A stretch of DNA of 64,000 bases from an uncultured Bacteroidota bacterium (GCA_903938445.1 CAJADG010000023.1:1-64000); one strand, 5' to 3'. Shown: positions 46,043 to 54,852, numbered from the stretch's first letter. A program made the numbers and translations. The notes: generated from the letters alone by a model not told the origin.

Positions 46043-47260
46043 ATGAACGAAATAATTTGTCCGCATTGTAAAAAAGCATTTAAAGTTGATGAAGCAGGCT
46101 ATGCTGATATTTTAAAGCAAGTAAGAGATCAAAAATTTGAGGAAGAAATTCATGCTCGTTTACAATTAGCAGAACAATCAAAATTGGATGCTATAAAACT
46201 TACAGAAGCTAATGTTAAAAATACCATTCAGCAAACTATTTCTGAAAAAGACAAACAATTAGCCGATTTAAAAGCGGAGCTTGAAAAGGCCGAAATGCAA
46301 AAAAGAATTGATATAACAGAAGCGGTCAAAAGAATTGAAAAGGAAAGAGATGATCTAGCTAATAAAATTCAAAATAAAGAATTGGAGAAACAAGTTCTTG
46401 AAAAAAACTTAATTGAAAAATTTAATGCTGAAATAAAAGCAAAAGATGAAATCATCAAAATAAAGGATCAAGAAATAGATTTCAGAAAGGATTTGAAACA
46501 AAAACTCTCTACAAAAATGTTGGGAGAAACCCTTGAACAACATTGTGAAATTGAATTTAATAAGTTAAGGGCAACTGCTTTTCCAAAAGCCTATTTTGAA
46601 AAAGACAATGATTCAAAAACCGGAAGTAAAGGAGATTATATATACAAGGAAAATGATGAATTAGGGAATGAAATTATCTCAATCATGTTTGAGATGAAAA
46701 ATGAAGGGGATGAAACGGCTACAAAAAAGAAAAATGAGGATTTTTTTAAAGAATTAGATAAGGATCGTACAGAAAAAAAATGTGAGTATGCAGTGTTAGT
46801 TAGCTTACTTGAGGCTGACAGTGAGTTATATAATGCTGGTATCATTGATGTATCTCATAAATATCCAAAAATGTATGTTGTTAGGCCTCAATTTTTTATC
46901 CCAATCATTACCCTTTTACGTAATGCAGCAATGAATTCAATGCAGTATAAAGCTGAGTTGGCTCAGATGCGAAATGAGAATATTGACATTACTAATTTTG
47001 AGGAAAGTATCAATGTATTCAAGGAAAGCTTTGCTAAAAATTATGAAATGGCTGCTCGAAAATTCAAAACAGCCATTGAAGAAATTGATAAAACAATTGA
47101 CCATCTTCAAAAAACTAAAGAGGCTTTATTGTCTTCCGTAAATAATTTAAGACTTGCTAATAATAAGGCAGATGATTTAACCATAAAAAAATTAACCAAA
47201 GGCAATCCAACTATGATTGCTAAGTTTAATGAGCTCAATAGTAATAAAAATGATTTGTAA
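46043..47260 (+). CDS. DUF2130 protein: zinc knuckle, coiled coil, nuclease-like core
   Basis: A 405-residue protein. The N-terminus has CPHC at residues 6-9, followed by a long coiled coil (about residues 25-155) rich in Glu/Lys/Gln. The DUF2130 core follows: [10 protein letters not shown] (Glu162, Glu165), GDY (Asp198) and FEMKN (Glu217-x-Lys219). That spacing resembles PD-(D/E)XK nucleases. A second helical region (about residues 325-385) ends the protein. The function of the family is not established; I infer a possible nucleic-acid role. It stands alone, with a convergent PolX-like gene 9 bases downstream. Confidence 0.78.
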   Translation: MNEIICPHCKKAFKVDEAGYADILKQVRDQKFEEEIHARLQLAEQSKLDAIKLTEANVKNTIQQTISEKDKQLADLKAELEKAEMQKRIDITEAVKRIEKERDDLANKIQNKELEKQVLEKNLIEKFNAEIKAKDEIIKIKDQEIDFRKDLKQKLSTKMLGETLEQHCEIEFNKLRATAFPKAYFEKDNDSKTGSKGDYIYKENDELGNEIISIMFEMKNEGDETATKKKNEDFFKELDKDRTEKKCEYAVLVSLLEADSELYNAGIIDVSHKYPKMYVVRPQFFIPIITLLRNAAMNSMQYKAELAQMRNENIDITNFEESINVFKESFAKNYEMAARKFKTAIEEIDKTIDHLQKTKEALLSSVNNLRLANNKADDLTIKKLTKGNPTMIAKFNELNSNKNDL

Positions 47261-47269
47261 TCATTCGTA

Positions 47270-48940
47270 TTACCCTCTCTTCGCCTGCTGATACTCAATA
47301 AACTCCATCATTTCTGCAAGGCTAAAACTGCTTAAATTATTGGCTGCAGTAAGTCCTGCTTTTTGTGCTACCAATACGCCGTACTTACAGTCCTTGTATC
47401 CCTCAATGGCATGTGCATCGGGATCAATGGAAATAAGTACATCGCTTTCAATTGCTTTTTGAATAAATCTCCAATCCATATCTAATCGGCGTGGATGGGC
47501 ATTTAATTCAATCACCACATTATGCTCTGCGCAGGCTTCAATGATTTCATCGTGATTGACCGGGTATCCTTTACGGCTTAATAATAATCTGCCAGTAGGG
47601 TGTCCTAAAATGCTGGTATATGGATTGCAAATGGCGCGGATCAAACGCATCATTGCTTTTTCTTCCGTCATTTTTAAATTAGAATGCACCGATGCTATTA
47701 CAATATCAAAACTTGCAAGTACTTCATCGGGATAATCTAAGCTTCCATCATTTAAAATATCCGACTCAATACTTTTAAATATCACAAAAGGCGCTAGTTT
47801 TTTATTGAGTGCATCAATTTCTTTATGTTGTGCAATAATACGATCGGCTTGTAAGCCATTGGCGTAAAATGCCGACTTACTATGGTCGCTAATAATTAAA
47901 TACTCATAGCCCTGTTCTTTCGCAGCAATCGCCATTTGCTCAATGGTATGTATGCCGTCACTCCAAGTACTATGGGAATGGATGATACCTTTAATATCTG
48001 ATGGTTGAATAGTCTTTGATAATGGCTTAGTTGCCGCTTTACCAATTATTTCAGGGAGCTCCCGTTGTGAAGCCGGGATATAATGGACATTTACCTGTTC
48101 AAATATGGCATCTTCACTTTTAAAGGCTTCCATTTTAAAATGAGGAAGCTTTTCCCAGGCGTTTAAAAAAGCAGGGTCACAGGATAGGGTAAAATCTTTC
48201 CAAAAAAAGTTTTCAGTAGGGGTTAAATGCCACCTAATTTCAAAATTATCTTCCCCTTTGCAGGTAAAATAATTTTCATTTTTCTCAATTTTGAACAATT
48301 TTGCCGACAACCAGCTCACTAAATTGTCTTCGGAAAGGGTAGTCACTATATCCAAAAATCCTAACCATTCCATTTGTCTTTTGAATGCACCACTAATAAT
48401 ATGTGTATCATTTGGAAATGCATCTTGTAAATTTTGCTGCAAGTTGTTTGCTAAATTTTCAACTTGTTCGTACAAATAATTTCCTTGATGATGTAAATAA
48501 AATTCTAAAGCTTCTTGAATATTTTTCTGTGTCTTTTCACCAAAGCCTTTATACTTTACTAATCTATTTTCTTCGCAAGCATATAATAACTCACCAATAC
48601 TTTCTATTTCTAATTCCTTCCAGATGGTTACAATTTTTTTAGGACCAAGTCCTTTAATTTTTAACATCTCTAAAATACCTGGAGGTGTTTTTTGTATATA
48701 CTCATCTAAGATGGATAATCGTTTTGTTTCAATAATCTCTTGTATCTTTTTTCCTATAGCTTCCCCAATGCCTCTAATAGCAAACAGTTGGCTAGGACTC
48801 ATATCTACAACGGGTTCCGTTAGTTTGTCTAAGGTATATGCAGCATTACTATAGGACTTGATTTTAAATTCATTTTCACCATGAATGTCCATGAGCTTAG
48901 CCAGTAATGAAAAGTATTCTTCTATTTCGTAATTGTGCAT
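47270..48940 (-). CDS. PolX-like protein: HhH, degenerate polymerase region, PHP phosphoesterase
   Basis: A 556-residue protein starting MHNYEIEE (an 11-codon upstream extension is rejected). It has a PolX N-terminal 8-kDa-like domain, helix-hairpin-helix segments near residues 50-65 and 90-105, a nucleotidyltransferase-like region, and a C-terminal PHP domain (about residues 318-550; HSHSTWSDG, HSN, ELNAHPRR, DPDAHAI). In the polymerase motif GAFKRQMEWLGFLD the first expected Asp is Phe195, with Asp197 kept, and the third Asp position appears to be Glu234. DNA synthesis may be lost, leaving the PHP 3'-5' exonuclease or phosphatase activity. Confidence 0.85.
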   Translation of the reverse strand: MHNYEIEEYFSLLAKLMDIHGENEFKIKSYSNAAYTLDKLTEPVVDMSPSQLFAIRGIGEAIGKKIQEIIETKRLSILDEYIQKTPPGILEMLKIKGLGPKKIVTIWKELEIESIGELLYACEENRLVKYKGFGEKTQKNIQEALEFYLHHQGNYLYEQVENLANNLQQNLQDAFPNDTHIISGAFKRQMEWLGFLDIVTTLSEDNLVSWLSAKLFKIEKNENYFTCKGEDNFEIRWHLTPTENFFWKDFTLSCDPAFLNAWEKLPHFKMEAFKSEDAIFEQVNVHYIPASQRELPEIIGKAATKPLSKTIQPSDIKGIIHSHSTWSDGIHTIEQMAIAAKEQGYEYLIISDHSKSAFYANGLQADRIIAQHKEIDALNKKLAPFVIFKSIESDILNDGSLDYPDEVLASFDIVIASVHSNLKMTEEKAMMRLIRAICNPYTSILGHPTGRLLLSRKGYPVNHDEIIEACAEHNVVIELNAHPRRLDMDWRFIQKAIESDVLISIDPDAHAIEGYKDCKYGVLVAQKAGLTAANNLSSFSLAEMMEFIEYQQAKRG

Positions 48941-48985
48941 GCGTAAAGATAACGAGTGGATCGAGTAGGGCAAAATAGTAGGGGC

Positions 48986-49010
48986 AAAAAAAAGTCCCGT
49001 CAGGGACTTT
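48986..49010 (-). terminator. Terminator-type hairpin A upstream of the PolX-like gene
   Basis: On the minus strand AAAGTCCC-TGAC-GGGACTTT is followed by a T run. It lies between the repeat protein gene and the PolX-like gene, where it would stop transcription coming from upstream. Confidence 0.75.
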
Positions 49011-49025
49011 AAAAATCATAAAAGA

Positions 49026-49067
49026 TTTTTTAGGGTACTTTAAATTTTTATAAAGTACCCTAAAAAA
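49026..49067. repeat. 17-bp perfect inverted repeat
   Basis: TTTTTTAGGGTACTTTA (49026-49042) pairs with TAAAGTACCCTAAAAAA (49051-49067) around an 8-base AT loop. It is symmetric and lacks an unpaired T run on either side, so it is not a clean terminator. It is flanked by two ordinary terminator hairpins. Confidence 0.7.
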
Positions 49068-49091
49068 AAAGTCCCCGATAAATCGAGGACT
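49062..49091 (-). terminator. Terminator of the lysine/alanine repeat protein gene
   Basis: On the minus strand AGTCCTCGAT/ATCGGGGACT (one T-G wobble) is followed by TTTTTTTTT, 22 bases after the stop codon of the repeat protein gene. Confidence 0.8.
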
Positions 49092-49113
49092 CTCTTTCAT
49101 TATCCGAGGATAA

Positions 49114-49347
49114 TTATTTCTTTTTAGCGACTTTCTTAGCAGCTTTTTTAGCAGCCTTCTTAGGAGCAGCTTTTTTAGCAGCTTTCTTAGGAGCAGCTTT
49201 TTTAGCAGCCTTCTTAGGAGCAGCTTTTTTAGCAGCCTTCTTAGGAGCAGCTTTTTTAGCAGCTTTCTTAGGAGCAGCTTTCTTTACGACTTTCTTTGCA
49301 GCTTTTTTAGGAGCAGCTTTTTTAGCCGCTTTTTTTGCAGTTGCCAT
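49114..49347 (-). CDS. Histone H1-like lysine/alanine/proline repeat protein
   Basis: A 77-residue protein made almost only of Lys, Ala and Pro. It has six copies of the nonapeptide AAPKKAAKK (one, then VVKK, then five in tandem), with short Ala/Lys ends. This is the composition of eukaryotic histone H1 tails and of bacterial Hc1/AlgP-like proteins, which bind DNA non-specifically and condense it; a nucleoid role is inferred. The ATG context and its own terminator support a real gene. It sits downstream of rpmA. The DNA encodes a 27-bp tandem repeat, so copy number may vary between strains. Confidence 0.75.
   Translation of the reverse strand: MATAKKAAKKAAPKKAAKKVVKKAAPKKAAKKAAPKKAAKKAAPKKAAKKAAPKKAAKKAAPKKAAKKAAKKVAKKK
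49140..49330. repeat. 27-bp tandem repeat inside the lysine/alanine repeat gene
   Basis: Near-identical 27-base units (for example TTTTTTAGCAGCCTTCTTAG at the start of a copy) occur in tandem and encode AAPKKAAKK. Variation is largely synonymous (ttc/ttt, gcc/gct). In-frame unit gain or loss by slippage would be tolerated. Confidence 0.85.
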
Positions 49348-49379
49348 GTTTTTTAGATTTAATGGTTAGTAAATATGCC

Positions 49380-49409
49380 TAAAAGTAAAAACTTTTTTCA
49401 TATTTACAA
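49380..49409 (-). promoter_or_regulatory. Possible promoter of the repeat protein gene
   Basis: On the minus strand, TTG (49407-49409), a 19-bp spacer, then TACTTTTA (49380-49387). The last base of the box deviates from TAnnTTTG, so this is weak support; read-through from rpmA is an alternative. Confidence 0.4.
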
Positions 49410-49418
49410 AACTTTTTT

Positions 49419-49685
49419 TTAAGCTACCACTTCAACCGGCAAAACAGAAACCGTAGTTTTGTTGTTTTTGCCTTTTTTAAATTCAACTACACCGTTAGAT
49501 AAAGCAAATAAAGTGAAGTCAGAACCAACACCTACATTCTTACCAGGGTGGTATTGAGTACCTCTTTGACGAATTAAGATATTGCCAGATAATGCTGGTT
49601 GACCACCATATATCTTAACACCTAAACGCTTGCTTTGTGAATCACGGCCGTTTTTTACGGATCCTTCACCTTTCTTGTGTGCCAT
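49419..49685 (-). CDS. rpmA: 50S ribosomal protein L27
   Basis: An 88-residue large-subunit protein near the peptidyl transferase centre. The N-terminus [20 protein letters not shown] places the Gly/Lys tail directly after the start, so there is no cleavable Firmicutes-type extension. The core [17 protein letters not shown] is canonical. It follows rplU by 64 bases in the same direction, and the histone-like gene follows. Confidence 0.97.
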   Translation of the reverse strand: MAHKKGEGSVKNGRDSQSKRLGVKIYGGQPALSGNILIRQRGTQYHPGKNVGVGSDFTLFALSNGVVEFKKGKNNKTTVSVLPVEVVA

Positions 49686-49749
49686 AGTCTTTTATATTTT
49701 ACTATATACTGTTATTAACTAATCTACCTGAAACAAACTTAATTTGTAA

Positions 49750-50049
49750 TTAAGCGATGTTGTCAATTTTGATTTGAGTGTAATGTGTTCTGTGACCGTG
49801 CTTCTTGCGGAAGCCCTTTCTGCGCTTCATTTTAAAAGCGATCACTTTATCACCTTGCACTAAGTCATTAACAATCTCAGCCTTCACAACTACTTTCGTA
49901 GTAAATGAAATACTTCCATTGTTATCAACGAATAATACATCGCTGAATTCAACTTTGTCTCCGGTTTTACCTTGCAGGTGAGGTACATACAAGCTATCTC
50001 CTGCTTGTACTTTGAATTGCTGTCCTGCGATTTTTACTACTGCTAACAT
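49750..50049 (-). CDS. rplU: 50S ribosomal protein L21
   Basis: A 99-residue protein that binds 23S rRNA domain II together with L20. The sequence AVVKIAGQQFKVQAGDSLYVPHL at the start and KRRKGFRKKHGHRTHYTQIKI near the end is canonical. It is the first gene of rplU-rpmA and has a good Bacteroidota-type promoter 21 bases upstream of the ATG. Confidence 0.97.
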   Translation of the reverse strand: MLAVVKIAGQQFKVQAGDSLYVPHLQGKTGDKVEFSDVLFVDNNGSISFTTKVVVKAEIVNDLVQGDKVIAFKMKRRKGFRKKHGHRTHYTQIKIDNIA

Positions 50050-50070
50050 AAATGTCCAAAATTAGGACGG

Positions 50071-50101
50071 CAAAAGTAGCAATTATTCTCCCAATTTGCA
50101 A
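50071..50101 (-). promoter_or_regulatory. Promoter of rplU-rpmA
   Basis: On the minus strand TTG, a 20-bp spacer, then TACTTTTG (50071-50078). The ATG lies 21 bases downstream. This is one of the best consensus matches in the window. Confidence 0.75.
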
Positions 50102-50159
50102 GTAATTCTCAAAAAATATAATAATAGTCTAAAATTAACCTTTTTAAGGCCAAAGTGAT

Positions 50160-50190
50160 TTGAATTTCAATACAATACTACCTAAATTTG
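50160..50190 (+). promoter_or_regulatory. Promoter of the GH3-family gene
   Basis: TTG (50160-50162), a 20-bp spacer, then TAAATTTG (50183-50190). The ATG at 50219 is 28 bases downstream. It is divergent from the rplU promoter. Confidence 0.75.
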
Positions 50191-50218
50191 TCCTCATTCC
50201 TATCCCAACCATTTGCCC

Positions 50219-51718
50219 ATGTTTAATTTTAAGTCTTTACTAGCCAAGCCATTTGCTAAAATGGTCTATTATAGACTTCAAAAAGAGGCAAAAACTGCGG
50301 TAAAAGACCAGCAAAGTATTCTAAATCAACTAGTTAAGACCGGTTCGGGTACCATTTTTGGGAAAGATCATGGTTTTAATAATATATCCGACTACGAAAG
50401 TTTTAAGCAAGCCGTTCCCATTAGAGACTATGAAGGCTTAAAATCTTATATCGAACTGGTTAAAAAAGGAACCCCAAATGTGCTATGGAAAGGACTACCT
50501 ATCTATTTTGCTAAAACCAGTGGAACCACCAGTGGGGTTAAATATATTCCAATCACTAAGGATTCAATCAGTAATCATATTAATGGTGCGCGTAATGCCA
50601 TACTTACTTATATGGCTACAACAGGCAACACTGCTTTCGCAGGAGGAAGAATGATTTTTTTAAGTGGCTCTCCCGAATTGGAAAGAGTGGGTGGTATTGC
50701 CACTGGAAGATTAAGTGGTATTGTAAATCACCATATTCCTGCCTATTTAAGACGAAATCAATTGCCAAGTTTTGAGACCAATTGTATTGAAGAATGGGAA
50801 GAGAAATTAGAAAAAATTGTGGAAGAAACATTGGGCAAGGATATGAGTTTGATTGGTGGTATTCCACCTTGGATGCAAATGTATTTTGATAGTTTGGTCG
50901 CAAAAACAGGCAAACCTGTTAAAGACTTATTTCCCAATTTACAAGTGCTAGTGCAGGGTGGCGTTAATTTTGAGCCTTATAAAACAAAATTGTTTGAAAC
51001 CATTGGTAAAGAAATTGATACCATTGAATTATTCCCTGCGAGTGAAGGATTTTTTGCTTTTCAGGACCAGCGCGGAGATTCAGGGTTGTTATTAAATACC
51101 AATAGCGGTATTTTTTATGAGTTTATTCCATTGGCCGAAGTGCATAACGAAAATCCAACCCGTTTAAGTTTGGGTGATGTTAAATTAGGTGAAAATTATG
51201 CACTCATTATTAATAGTAATGCCGGATTATGGGGATATAGTATTGGAGACACCGTTAAGTTTGTAAGCATAGAACCTTATAGAGTGATTGTTTCAGGAAG
51301 AGTGAAGCATTTTATTTCGGCTTTTGGAGAGCATGTCATTGGAGAGGAAGTAGAACAAGCTTTATTAAAAGCTGCAAGTGAATTAAATACTTCAGTAGTT
51401 GAATTTACCGTGGCTCCATTTATACAACAGGGTGCTGGAAAAAGTTACCATGAATGGTTTATAGAATTTGAAAGAGCCCCTGATGACTTGGACGCATTTA
51501 GTAAAAAGCTAAATGAATATATGTGCGAGAAAAATGTATACTATCAGGATTTAATTGTTGGTAATATTCTAGAGCCCTTACGTATTACTCCTCTTGAAAA
51601 AAATGCCTTTATCGATTTTATGAGAGCAAAGGGTAAATTAGGGGGACAGAATAAAGTGCCAAGATTAAGCAATGATCGAAACATTGCAAATGACTTATCG
51701 GATTATATTAAGAAATAA
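50219..51718 (+). CDS. GH3-family acyl-acid-amido synthetase-like protein
   Basis: A 499-residue member of the GH3 (auxin-responsive) adenylate-forming superfamily; the ATG at 50219 is preferred to a TTG two codons earlier. Adenylation motifs are visible: FAKTSGTTSGVKYIP (P-loop-like), LVQGGVNFEPYK, ELFPASEGFFAFQDQ, and YRVIVSGRVKHFISAFGEH near the hinge. Plant GH3 enzymes conjugate amino acids to acyl acids; bacterial substrates are unknown. It is upstream of dxr in the same direction, with about 60 bases between. Confidence 0.88.
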   Translation: MFNFKSLLAKPFAKMVYYRLQKEAKTAVKDQQSILNQLVKTGSGTIFGKDHGFNNISDYESFKQAVPIRDYEGLKSYIELVKKGTPNVLWKGLPIYFAKTSGTTSGVKYIPITKDSISNHINGARNAILTYMATTGNTAFAGGRMIFLSGSPELERVGGIATGRLSGIVNHHIPAYLRRNQLPSFETNCIEEWEEKLEKIVEETLGKDMSLIGGIPPWMQMYFDSLVAKTGKPVKDLFPNLQVLVQGGVNFEPYKTKLFETIGKEIDTIELFPASEGFFAFQDQRGDSGLLLNTNSGIFYEFIPLAEVHNENPTRLSLGDVKLGENYALIINSNAGLWGYSIGDTVKFVSIEPYRVIVSGRVKHFISAFGEHVIGEEVEQALLKAASELNTSVVEFTVAPFIQQGAGKSYHEWFIEFERAPDDLDAFSKKLNEYMCEKNVYYQDLIVGNILEPLRITPLEKNAFIDFMRAKGKLGGQNKVPRLSNDRNIANDLSDYIKK

Positions 51719-51778
51719 TAATGTAATTTTAGCCACTATTAAAAGTAGCCAATAATAAAGCAAATAATAAAAGAGGGG

Positions 51779-52936
51779 ATGCAACAAAAAAGAATAGCCA
51801 TTTTTGGTTCAACTGGTTCCATCGGGAAACAAACCCTTGAAGTAATTGCAGCGCATCCTGAACTTTTTGTTGCTGAAATTTTAACGGCCCACTCCAACGA
51901 GTCTTTATTAATTGAACAAGCTTTACAATTTGTTCCCAATATTGTAGTGATTGGTGAAATAGGAAAATATGCGATTGTCAAAAAAGCATTGGAAGGGAAA
52001 CCCATTAAAGTTTTTGCTGGAGAGGAAGCATTAGAGCAAGTGGCTGCCATGGATTGTTATGATTTCATGATGGCTGGTATTGTTGGATTTGCAGGACTAA
52101 CGCCAACACTTACAGCAGTTGAAAAAGGAAAAGCAGTTGGGCTTGCCAATAAAGAAACATTGGTAGTTGCAGGTGAAATTGTAATGCGAACAGCCAAAGA
52201 AAAAGGGGCTGCTATTATCCCAGTGGACAGCGAGCATTCTGCCATATTTCAATGTTTGGTGGGAGAAAATAATAACCCTATTGAAAAAATAATTTTAACA
52301 GCAAGTGGTGGCCCTTTTTTAGGGAAGAAATCTAATTTTTTAGCAAATGTAAAACGTGATCACGCATTGCAACATCCTAACTGGGCAATGGGTGCTAAAA
52401 TATCCATCGACTCTGCAACCCTTATGAATAAAGGGTTAGAGATGATTGAGGCAAAATGGTTATTTGATTTAACGCCGGAACAAATAAAAGTGGTGGTGCA
52501 TCCTCAAAGTATTATTCATAGCATGGTGCAGTTTCAAGACGGAAGTATTAAAGCACAAATGGGACTTCCAGATATGAAGTTGCCTATTCAATATGCAATG
52601 GCATTTCCGCAGCGTTTACAAAATGAATTTCCTAGATATCATTTTGATAAACCCAATACACTCACCTTTGACGAGCCGGATACAAGAACCTTTAGAAATT
52701 TACAATTAGCAATAGATTCAATGCAAAAAGGAGGTAACGCTCCCTGTATATTAAATGCTGCTAATGAAATTGCAGTGTATGCATTTTTGAAAAACAGAAT
52801 CGGATTTTTAGACATGACCGATATGATTGAGCGAACTTTAGAAAAAATAGAGTTCATTGCCAATCCAACTTTAAATGATTATTTTGAAACAGACGGAGAA
52901 GCTCGCAGCTTTGCAGCTTCTTTAATACAATTATAA
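51779..52936 (+). CDS. dxr: 1-deoxy-D-xylulose 5-phosphate reductoisomerase
   Basis: A 385-residue NADPH-dependent enzyme of the MEP isoprenoid pathway, making methylerythritol phosphate. The nucleotide-binding GSTGSIG is at residues 10-16. NKETLVVAGE, DSEHSAIFQCL (metal ligands), ASGGPF and NKGLEMIEAKWLF are the conserved catalytic-domain motifs. A GGGGAT spacer-like SD precedes the start. rseP follows 3 bases after the stop, a common dxr-rseP arrangement. Confidence 0.97.
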   Translation: MQQKRIAIFGSTGSIGKQTLEVIAAHPELFVAEILTAHSNESLLIEQALQFVPNIVVIGEIGKYAIVKKALEGKPIKVFAGEEALEQVAAMDCYDFMMAGIVGFAGLTPTLTAVEKGKAVGLANKETLVVAGEIVMRTAKEKGAAIIPVDSEHSAIFQCLVGENNNPIEKIILTASGGPFLGKKSNFLANVKRDHALQHPNWAMGAKISIDSATLMNKGLEMIEAKWLFDLTPEQIKVVVHPQSIIHSMVQFQDGSIKAQMGLPDMKLPIQYAMAFPQRLQNEFPRYHFDKPNTLTFDEPDTRTFRNLQLAIDSMQKGGNAPCILNAANEIAVYAFLKNRIGFLDMTDMIERTLEKIEFIANPTLNDYFETDGEARSFAASLIQL

Positions 52937-52939
52937 TTT

Positions 52940-54292
52940 ATGTATACTTTAGCAATTGACTTTGCAGCGGTGGGTGTAAAGACAGGACAATTTATTTTAT
53001 CCTTTTCTATATTAGTAGTGTTGCACGAATTAGGACACTTTATTCCTGCACGACTTTTTAAAACAAGAGTAGAAAAATTTTACTTATTCTTTAATCCAGG
53101 ATTTAGTCTTTGGAAAAAGAAAATTGGGGAAACTGAATATGGAATTGGCTGGATACCATTTGGCGGATATGTAAAAATATCAGGCATGGTGGATGAGTCC
53201 ATGGATACGGAGCAATTAAATAAAGCACCTGAGTCTTGGGAATTAAGATCCAAGCCTGCCTACCAAAGATTAATTGTTATGCTTGGGGGTGTTTTCGTAA
53301 ATATTATTTTAGCCATTGTTATTTTTATTGGAATCACTTGGCATTGGGGGGAAGAATATTTGCCTGCAAAAAATGTAGTGTATGGTGTGCATGCAAGTGA
53401 GTTGGCAAAATCAGTTGGCGTTCAAGAAGGAGATATTATTATTTCCTTAGACAATAAAACGCTTGTCAATTTTGAGCAATTAGAATCTAAATTAGTTTTA
53501 GAAAATCCTAAAACAATGCAGGTACAAAGAGGGGATAGCGTGGTTAGTTTAAATGTACCCAACACTTTATCTTCTTCTTTAGCAAAAATTAAAAAATCTA
53601 TTCCATTTGTTACACCCCGTTTCCCTGTAATTGTGGATTCTGTTTCTAAGTCGGCTGTAACGATGAGTGGTACTGAGTTTTACAAAGGCGATACATTATT
53701 AATGATTAATGATCAATCCGTTCAATATCGTTATGAGTTTGAAGCATTGAAAAAACAATTTGCAGATTCAACTGTAATTGTAACAGCAAAAAGAGGAGAG
53801 GATACTGTTAAAGTAAAAGCATTAGTGAGCGCTTCAGGTCAATTAGGTGTATTTTTAAAATTACCTTATTCTATTTTTAAAACAGTACACACTGATTATA
53901 CTTTTGCAGAATCTATTCCAGAAGGTACTTCTAGATGCTTTACTACATTGGATAATTACATTCAAGGTATTAAACAAATATTTACTGGTAAAGTAAAAGC
54001 AAATGAATCTTTAGGTAGTTTAATTAGTATCGGAAATACTTTCCCTGCTGAGTGGGATTGGTATAAATTCTGGACTTTAACAGCAGTATTTTCTATCATA
54101 CTTGCCTTTATGAATGTCTTACCCATTCCTGCATTGGATGGCGGTCATGCTTTATTTATTTTATTTGAAATGATCACTGGACGTAAGCCAAGCGATAAGT
54201 TTATGGAGTACGCTCAAATTGTGGGTATGGTAATTATGTTTGGCTTAATGTTTTACGCATTAGGATTAGATGTATGGCGTTTGTTCAAATAG
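52940..54292 (+). CDS. rseP: RIP metalloprotease RseP (site-2 protease)
   Basis: A 450-residue intramembrane zinc protease. The active site HELGH is at residues 29-33 in the first helix, and the second motif NVLPIPALDGGHALF holds the third metal ligand. Between them lies at least one PDZ domain (about residues 145-230; the second is less clear) in the periplasm. The family cleaves membrane-spanning anti-sigma factors and remnant signal peptides. It is tightly linked to dxr, with a 3-base gap. Confidence 0.95.
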   Translation: MYTLAIDFAAVGVKTGQFILSFSILVVLHELGHFIPARLFKTRVEKFYLFFNPGFSLWKKKIGETEYGIGWIPFGGYVKISGMVDESMDTEQLNKAPESWELRSKPAYQRLIVMLGGVFVNIILAIVIFIGITWHWGEEYLPAKNVVYGVHASELAKSVGVQEGDIIISLDNKTLVNFEQLESKLVLENPKTMQVQRGDSVVSLNVPNTLSSSLAKIKKSIPFVTPRFPVIVDSVSKSAVTMSGTEFYKGDTLLMINDQSVQYRYEFEALKKQFADSTVIVTAKRGEDTVKVKALVSASGQLGVFLKLPYSIFKTVHTDYTFAESIPEGTSRCFTTLDNYIQGIKQIFTGKVKANESLGSLISIGNTFPAEWDWYKFWTLTAVFSIILAFMNVLPIPALDGGHALFILFEMITGRKPSDKFMEYAQIVGMVIMFGLMFYALGLDVWRLFK

Positions 54293-54297
54293 ATGTT

Positions 54298-54328
54298 TTG
54301 GGGATTGGGCAAATAAATCGTAATTTTA
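54298..54328 (+). promoter_or_regulatory. Possible promoter of ssrA
   Basis: TTG (54298-54300), a 20-bp spacer, then TAATTTTA (54321-54328). The last base deviates from TAnnTTTG. The mature tmRNA starts 38 bases downstream, which would need 5' processing by RNase P. Confidence 0.45.
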
Positions 54329-54365
54329 CAGGTTCTTAATAAGTTTTACCCGACTTATAAGCTTT

Positions 54366-54735
54366 GGGGTCGTATGGTTTTGACAGCAAGCGTAGCGGTT
54401 GGGGTAAGCATGCAGTGCGTTGGATAATTAGCACTTAAATCTGAATATCAAACAATCAAACGGCGAAACAAACTACGCCATGGCTGCTTAATTCAGTGAA
54501 TTAACTTCCATTATGGCCGAGCAAGCAGGTAGGCCCTTTACCCGCAGCTTAGCTTAATCAAAACAAAAAGGGATGCGATAGGAGTAGGCTGTGCCTCCTA
54601 TTTAAGTACCATCCAGCTAAGTAGTAGATTGGTTTGTGTTTTTCCTGTCTACCGCCGACAAGTAATAAAACAATAAGCATGTAGAAGACCAATGGTAACA
54701 TTGTTTGGACAGGGGTTCGACTCCCCTCGACTCCA
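54366..54735 (+). ncRNA. ssrA: Transfer-messenger RNA (tmRNA)
   Basis: The 5' end GGGGTCGTATGGTTTTGACAG and 3' end GGGGTTCGACTCCCCTCGACTCCA form the tRNA-like domain: the 7-bp acceptor GGGGTCG/CGACTCC and the T arm with TTCGACT. It is 370 nt. The reading frame at 54462-54491 encodes the tag GETNYAMAA followed by TAA, a typical Bacteroidota-type tag ending in Ala-Ala. The CCA end is not encoded (ACGG follows). tmRNA and SmpB rescue stalled ribosomes and mark the product for proteolysis. A strong terminator follows. Confidence 0.97.
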
Positions 54736-54754
54736 CGGTTCCTTTTTGGAAAAT

Positions 54755-54782
54755 AAAGTCCCGCTCTTTGCGGGACTTTTTT
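54755..54782 (+). terminator. Intrinsic terminator of ssrA
   Basis: The stem AAAGTCCCGC / GCGGGACTTT with a 5-base loop, followed by further T residues, lies 19 bases after the tmRNA 3' end. Confidence 0.92.
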
Positions 54783-54852
54783 GTTACACATTTTTCTTTT
54801 TCGAGTGTATTTTATTCGTAAATTAGTTATTCATTAAACGATTGCTTGCTAT

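Noticed and set aside
54558-54791. 77-codon open frame on the minus strand across the tmRNA
   Set aside because: It is antisense to the tmRNA and its terminator, with no coding character.
54366-54852. Possible integration site at the tmRNA 3' end
   Set aside because: No integrase, no direct repeat of the 3' end and ordinary core genes on both sides.
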